NCBI RefSeq assembly: GCF_900109295.1
Contig: NZ_FOIZ01000001.1
Location: 1,054,001-1,118,000, forward strand
Length of the DNA stretch: 64,000 nt
Reading direction: 5' to 3'
Source: Cognatiyoonia koreensis
Lineage (GTDB): Bacteria; Pseudomonadota; Alphaproteobacteria; Rhodobacterales; Rhodobacteraceae
A program made the translations under genes and the position numbers. Below the pieces are notes generated by a model. That model saw nothing but the letters and a program-made list of their open reading frames with translations, was not told the DNA's origin and did no database searches. Every line of letters starts with the position of its first letter. Within the stretch, counting starts at the first letter, position 1. Shown here piece after piece: positions 61,022-64,000 of this stretch.

Positions 61022-62340
61022 GATTTTGCGAGAACCAGTTCTGCCTGTAATCCACCAAGTTCCTTGCTCTCACCAAGCCGTAGGATCCCACCGTGACTTC
61101 TGGCAATATCGTTGACAATTGCAAGACCAAGGCCAACACCAGAACCTCTGTCCTGATTACGGGATGGATCAAGCCGGACAAACGGCCTGGTAGCGTTTTC
61201 CCTTTGTTCAGGTGGGATACCGGGTCCGTCGTCCTCTACAACATACCTCACTGCACGATCCGTGACATAGCAAGAGGCGCGCGCCATGGTGCCATAACGC
61301 ACTGCGTTTCCTATCAGGTTTTCAAGTGCACGTCTGATGGCAAGACTGCGAAGCGGAACCGGTTCATCGGGTCCTTCGTGCTTTGCGATTTCGACAGACA
61401 TCCCTCCGCGGATGCAGTCTTTGACAACCTGTTTCAGCAAATCATGCGGGCTTATGAGGTCGGGTTCATCCGTCGCATCCGCCTGAGCAAAGTCAAGAAA
61501 GGCGTCGACCAAATGCTGCATTTCATCAACGTCCCGGATCAGCGGCGCACCATCAGTATTGTCTAGCATCGAAAGGCCTAATCTAAGACGTGTCAACGGA
61601 GTGCGCAGATCATGGCTGACTCCGGACAACATCATCGTGCGGGTCTGGGCCTGTCGCTCAAGTCGATTGCGCATGTCAAGAAACGCCGTACCAGCGGCTC
61701 TGACCTCTTGTGCGCCGCCAGGCGTATAATTAGCGATTCTGCCTTTCCCATAGGCCTGAGCCGCCGCTGCCATTCGCTTGATTGGCCTTAACTGATTGCG
61801 CAGGAAAAAATATGCGATTGCCGTCATGATCGCCCCCATCACCGCCATAATGACAAGTAGCTGATGTGGGTTCGATGCAGATACCCTACGCCTGTCAAAA
61901 GACACTTCCAGTGGACCCTTGTCCGTTTGAAGCCACACTGTCACAAGTCGCCTCTCCGCCAGCGAAACCGCTCCGATGTCGCTGACGAGGGTCTCGAGCC
62001 GGGTACGCACCGCATTCCCGGTCAAATCCGTCCAGTGCTTGTCATTGCCGATATCTGGAATTGCGACGGGCCATGCAACGTCAAGCTCAAGTGCAACGGC
62101 CAGTTCGGCGGCGACCCTTTGTGCTGCGGTCAAGGTCGGTGCTGCGTTTACTGTATCGCGTACAAAGCGCAGATCAATACTGACCGCACTTGTCATCTGA
62201 CGAGTCACGCCTTCAAAGTGACGTTGGATAAATACAACCGAAACAAGAAGTTGGAGCGTCAGCACCGGCAGGATGAGGATCAGCGCGGCACGCATGTAAA
62301 GACCGCGAGGCATGTATTGCTTGAGCCAACTGAAAAACAT
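61018..62340 (-). CDS. EnvZ-like sensor histidine kinase without adjacent regulator
   Basis: A 440-residue membrane kinase. Helix 1 (about 17-37, AALILILPVLTLQLLVSVVF), periplasmic domain, helix 2 (about 162-182), HAMP, H-box SGVSHDLRTPLTRLRLGL, N-box NLIGNAVRYG, G1 DDGPGIP, and G2 GSGVGLGLAI. This matches the EnvZ/RegB-like family. The ATG at 62340 (MFFSWLKQYMPRGLYMRA) is preferred to the longer frame into the divergent hydrolase gene. No response-regulator gene is next to it; its only coupled neighbour is the glycosyltransferase fusion. Confidence 0.88.
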   Translation of the reverse strand: MFFSWLKQYMPRGLYMRAALILILPVLTLQLLVSVVFIQRHFEGVTRQMTSAVSIDLRFVRDTVNAAPTLTAAQRVAAELAVALELDVAWPVAIPDIGNDKHWTDLTGNAVRTRLETLVSDIGAVSLAERRLVTVWLQTDKGPLEVSFDRRRVSASNPHQLLVIMAVMGAIMTAIAYFFLRNQLRPIKRMAAAAQAYGKGRIANYTPGGAQEVRAAGTAFLDMRNRLERQAQTRTMMLSGVSHDLRTPLTRLRLGLSMLDNTDGAPLIRDVDEMQHLVDAFLDFAQADATDEPDLISPHDLLKQVVKDCIRGGMSVEIAKHEGPDEPVPLRSLAIRRALENLIGNAVRYGTMARASCYVTDRAVRYVVEDDGPGIPPEQRENATRPFVRLDPSRNQDRGSGVGLGLAIVNDIARSHGGILRLGESKELGGLQAELVLAKS

Positions 62341-62382
62341 AGATTTACCGTACCCAAGCTGCCGGTCATCGGAAAGGTCCAT

Positions 62383-63297
62383 ATGTTGCAAGACACATTT
62401 GATCCCGTTCCCGGCGTGGTCCATGATCTGCAACCTGGACTGCGGCGCGTTCTTGCCCCGAATCCATCACCCATGACATTTACGGGAACAAACACCTATA
62501 TCGTTGGCGAGGAATCGCTCGCAATCATTGATCCCGGTCCGGATGACATGCAGCATCTTTTCGCACTTCTTGCGGCAGTGCGCGACCGGCCCGTGACGCA
62601 TATCTTCGTCACGCATTCGCACATTGACCATTCACCGCTTGCTGTTGCGGTTGCCGAAGAAACGGGCGCAACGATTATCGGCTTTGGCGACAGGTACGCA
62701 GGCCAGAGCAAGGTCATGCGCCAACTTTCAGATGCTGGCCTTGCTGGCGGCGGCGAAGGCGTCGATCCGCATTTTCGTCCTGATGTGACGCTGACTGATG
62801 GGGAGGCGATTGCAGGACAAGATTGGGCGATCCGTGCAATCCATACACCCGGCCACATGGGAAACCATTTGTGTCTTGCATGGCGGGATGCTCTCTTTAC
62901 CGGTGATCTGGTCATGGACTGGGCAAGTTCCCTTGTCTCTCCACCTGATGGAGATTTGACTGATTTCTTGGATTCCTGCCGGCGGCTTCAGGGGGTCGAT
63001 GCTTCGGTTTTCTATCCTGGGCATGGGGCACCAGTCACCGATCCGCAGGCACGCCTGAAATGGTTGATTGAACATCGCGAAATGCGCACGCAGCAGATAT
63101 TGAACTCGCTCTCTGCCGGGCCTGCATCCGTCACGGCGCTGACACTGCAAATCTATGACGACACGCCCGAAACGCTCTTGCCCGCCGCATCGCGGAACGT
63201 CTTTGCGCACTTGGTGCATCTACACGAAAACGAAGCAGTCGTCGCGCACCCTACCCTTTCCCCGAACGCACAATTTACATTGACGCAAGTGCGCTGA
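62383..63297 (+). CDS. MBL-fold metallo-hydrolase (LACTB2/glyoxalase II-like)
   Basis: A 304-residue hydrolase with the metal-binding motif THSHIDHSP (HxHxDH, about 90), a further His in HTPGHMGNH, Asp in FTGDLVM and His in FYPGHGAP. The C-terminal winged-helix-like part (TLQIYDDTPETLLPAASRNVFAHLVHL) is typical of LACTB2-like family members. Substrate unknown. The ATG at 62383 has AAAGG at 6 bases; it is divergent from the histidine kinase, 42 bases apart. Confidence 0.85.
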   Translation: MLQDTFDPVPGVVHDLQPGLRRVLAPNPSPMTFTGTNTYIVGEESLAIIDPGPDDMQHLFALLAAVRDRPVTHIFVTHSHIDHSPLAVAVAEETGATIIGFGDRYAGQSKVMRQLSDAGLAGGGEGVDPHFRPDVTLTDGEAIAGQDWAIRAIHTPGHMGNHLCLAWRDALFTGDLVMDWASSLVSPPDGDLTDFLDSCRRLQGVDASVFYPGHGAPVTDPQARLKWLIEHREMRTQQILNSLSAGPASVTALTLQIYDDTPETLLPAASRNVFAHLVHLHENEAVVAHPTLSPNAQFTLTQVR

Positions 63298-63358
63298 AAT
63301 TTCCGCAAAAAGGGCCTTGCCGCTCGGAAGTGGCATCGCTATACGACGCTTCAGGTTT

Positions 63359-63433
63359 TCCGGCGTAGCTCAGCGGTAGAGCAGTTGACTGTTAATCAAT
63401 TGGTCGTAGGTTCGATCCCTACCGCCGGAGCCA
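63359..63433 (+). tRNA. tRNA-Asn (anticodon GTT)
   Basis: A 75-base tRNA with encoded CCA. Acceptor TCCGGCG/CGCCGGA, D-arm GCTCAGC...GAGC, anticodon loop CTGTTAA giving GTT, T-arm GTAGG-TTCGATC-CCTAC. It reads AAC and AAU codons. Confidence 0.96.
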
Positions 63434-63511
63434 AACTTTCCCAAAGAAATGCAGAATTTCAACTGATCGATGTGATCGTTGTTGCACAGACCTCTGACGA
63501 ATTTGAAGTGA

Positions 63512-63601
63512 TGGCGGACGGACAGGGATTCGAACCCTGGAGACGGTCTCCCGCCTACACACTTTCCAGGCGTGCGCCTTCGACCACTCGGCCACCCGTC
63601 C
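63512..63601 (-). tRNA. tRNA-Ser (anticodon GGA)
   Basis: Reverse complement gives a 90-base class II tRNA with CCA: acceptor GGACGGG/TCCGTCC, anticodon loop CTGGAAA giving GGA, a long variable arm and T-loop TTCGAAT. It reads UCC and UCU codons. It faces tRNA-Asn tail to tail, 78 bases apart. Confidence 0.95.
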
Positions 63602-63703
63602 TTAGGGGCGGTCTTTAGCGAACAGCCTGCAAAGGCGCAAGGGGTCATTCGATCTCATTGCAGTTCACAGATATAGACCGCATAACGGTGGCTGGAGACC
63701 ATG

Positions 63704-64000
63704 ATGAAGCACACCCCGTTACCACCCGATAAGCAAGAAAGCCGTTTCGATCTGGCGCGTGTTCAGACTACCGCGCTTGTCATCATCGCCTTTGCTGTCG
63801 TTTTGTTTCTGCTTGTGCAGGCCCGATTCATCCTGATTTCGCTAGCTGTCGCCATCATCGTTTTCTCGCTGACGAGCGACGTCATCAACTTTATTGCGCG
63901 ACAACGCGTTGGCCCTGTGCGCATTCCAAACTGGGCAGCCAGTCTTGTCGCGCTGGTCCTCATCACGACTGGCTTGTTGCTACTGACTTCTATCCTGCTG
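63704..64000 (+). CDS. AI-2E-family transporter (PerM/YhhT type), partial
   Basis: The first 99 codons of a membrane protein that runs off the right edge. After a polar N-terminus come hydrophobic helices TTALVIIAFAVVLFLLV, FILISLAVAIIVFSLTSDV and ASLVALVLITTGLLLLTSILL. The short loop ARQRVGPVRIPNW between helices resembles the AI-2E transporter (UPF0118) family, which includes exporters and Na+/H+ antiporter-like proteins. Two ATGs (63701, 63704) share one GGAG site; spacing favours 63704. Function beyond transport is not predictable. Confidence 0.8.
   Translation, partial: MKHTPLPPDKQESRFDLARVQTTALVIIAFAVVLFLLVQARFILISLAVAIIVFSLTSDVINFIARQRVGPVRIPNWAASLVALVLITTGLLLLTSILL

Noticed and set aside
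61864..62382. N-terminal extension of the MBL-fold hydrolase to 61864
   Set aside because: It is antisense to the histidine kinase gene; the ATG at 62383 has a proper ribosome site and begins the fold.

Overview
The window looks like a chromosomal segment of a marine alphaproteobacterium of the Rhodobacteraceae (Roseobacter-type). The evidence is the CtrA–SciP–ChpT cell-cycle/motility regulatory set, olsBA ornithine-lipid genes, TrmFO and GluQ tRNA-modification enzymes, a VPLPA-CTERM surface protein, an Usg-family protein and the extended Rhodobacteraceae form of ribosomal protein L21. Gene density is high, with many 4-bp stop/start overlaps. I see no prophage, insertion sequence or CRISPR array. 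The organism is inferred from gene content only.

Layout. 1–2304 (minus): 768 codons of a large RTX calcium-binding secreted protein running off the left edge, followed by about 1 kb of hairpin-rich non-coding DNA and tRNA-Leu(CAA). 3.5–6.5 kb: alpha/beta hydrolase, zinc metallopeptidase, and a DedA/YqaA–DsbB pair. 6.4–8.9 kb: an Lrp/AsnC regulator divergent from arginase and ornithine cyclodeaminase (arginine to proline). 8.9–9.7 kb: a decayed gene resembling a membrane fatty-acid desaturase. 9.7–17.5 kb: usg, gyrA, a beta-barrel protein, trmFO, a methyltransferase, gluQ, hisI and a NifU-like protein. 17.5–24.6 kb: a candidate small RNA, a tiny membrane protein, recG, ligA, ctrA, sciP and mnmA. 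24.7–32.4 kb: YHS protein, lytic transglycosylase, VPLPA-CTERM protein, ATPase–metAA–hydrolase, ppk2–tetR and a PagL-like lipid A deacylase. 32.4–37.1 kb: polyamine-type ABC transporter without its binding protein, an SGNH hydrolase, and rpsI–rplM. 37.3–46.5 kb: thioesterase, enoyl-CoA hydratase-like protein, M32 carboxypeptidase, ctaA, sterol-desaturase-family hydroxylase, trmJ, thiE-like protein, olsBA, DUF3553 and chpT. 46.5–54.4 kb: rplU–rpmA, then three GNAT acetyltransferases, obgE, proB and proA, a lipoprotein, a DUF2059 protein and tRNA-Ser(CGA).

The most unusual locus is 54.6–58.9 kb, five co-directional genes. A small exported protein has ten tandem NSGPS-type hexapeptides. It is followed by a fusion of an HPr-kinase-like P-loop domain with a PqqD-type peptide-binding domain. 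Next comes a second exported protein with the same N-terminal signal, a Ser/Pro tract and a PepSY domain, then an OmpR-type regulator and a sensor histidine kinase. I propose that the kinase-PqqD fusion recognises the shared N-terminal motif and phosphorylates the Ser-rich tails, and that the PepSY protein feeds back on the two-component pair. This is inference. Next to it is a fused GT29 sialyltransferase-like/polysaccharide pyruvyl transferase translationally coupled to an orphan histidine kinase.

The right end holds an MBL-fold hydrolase, tRNA-Asn(GUU), tRNA-Ser(GGA) and the start of an AI-2E-family transporter.

Connections between genes: ChpT would phosphorylate CtrA and SciP would restrain it, all within 24 kb. 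Arginase makes ornithine, which is either cyclised to proline by Ocd or acylated to ornithine lipid by OlsBA; proBA supplies proline from glutamate.
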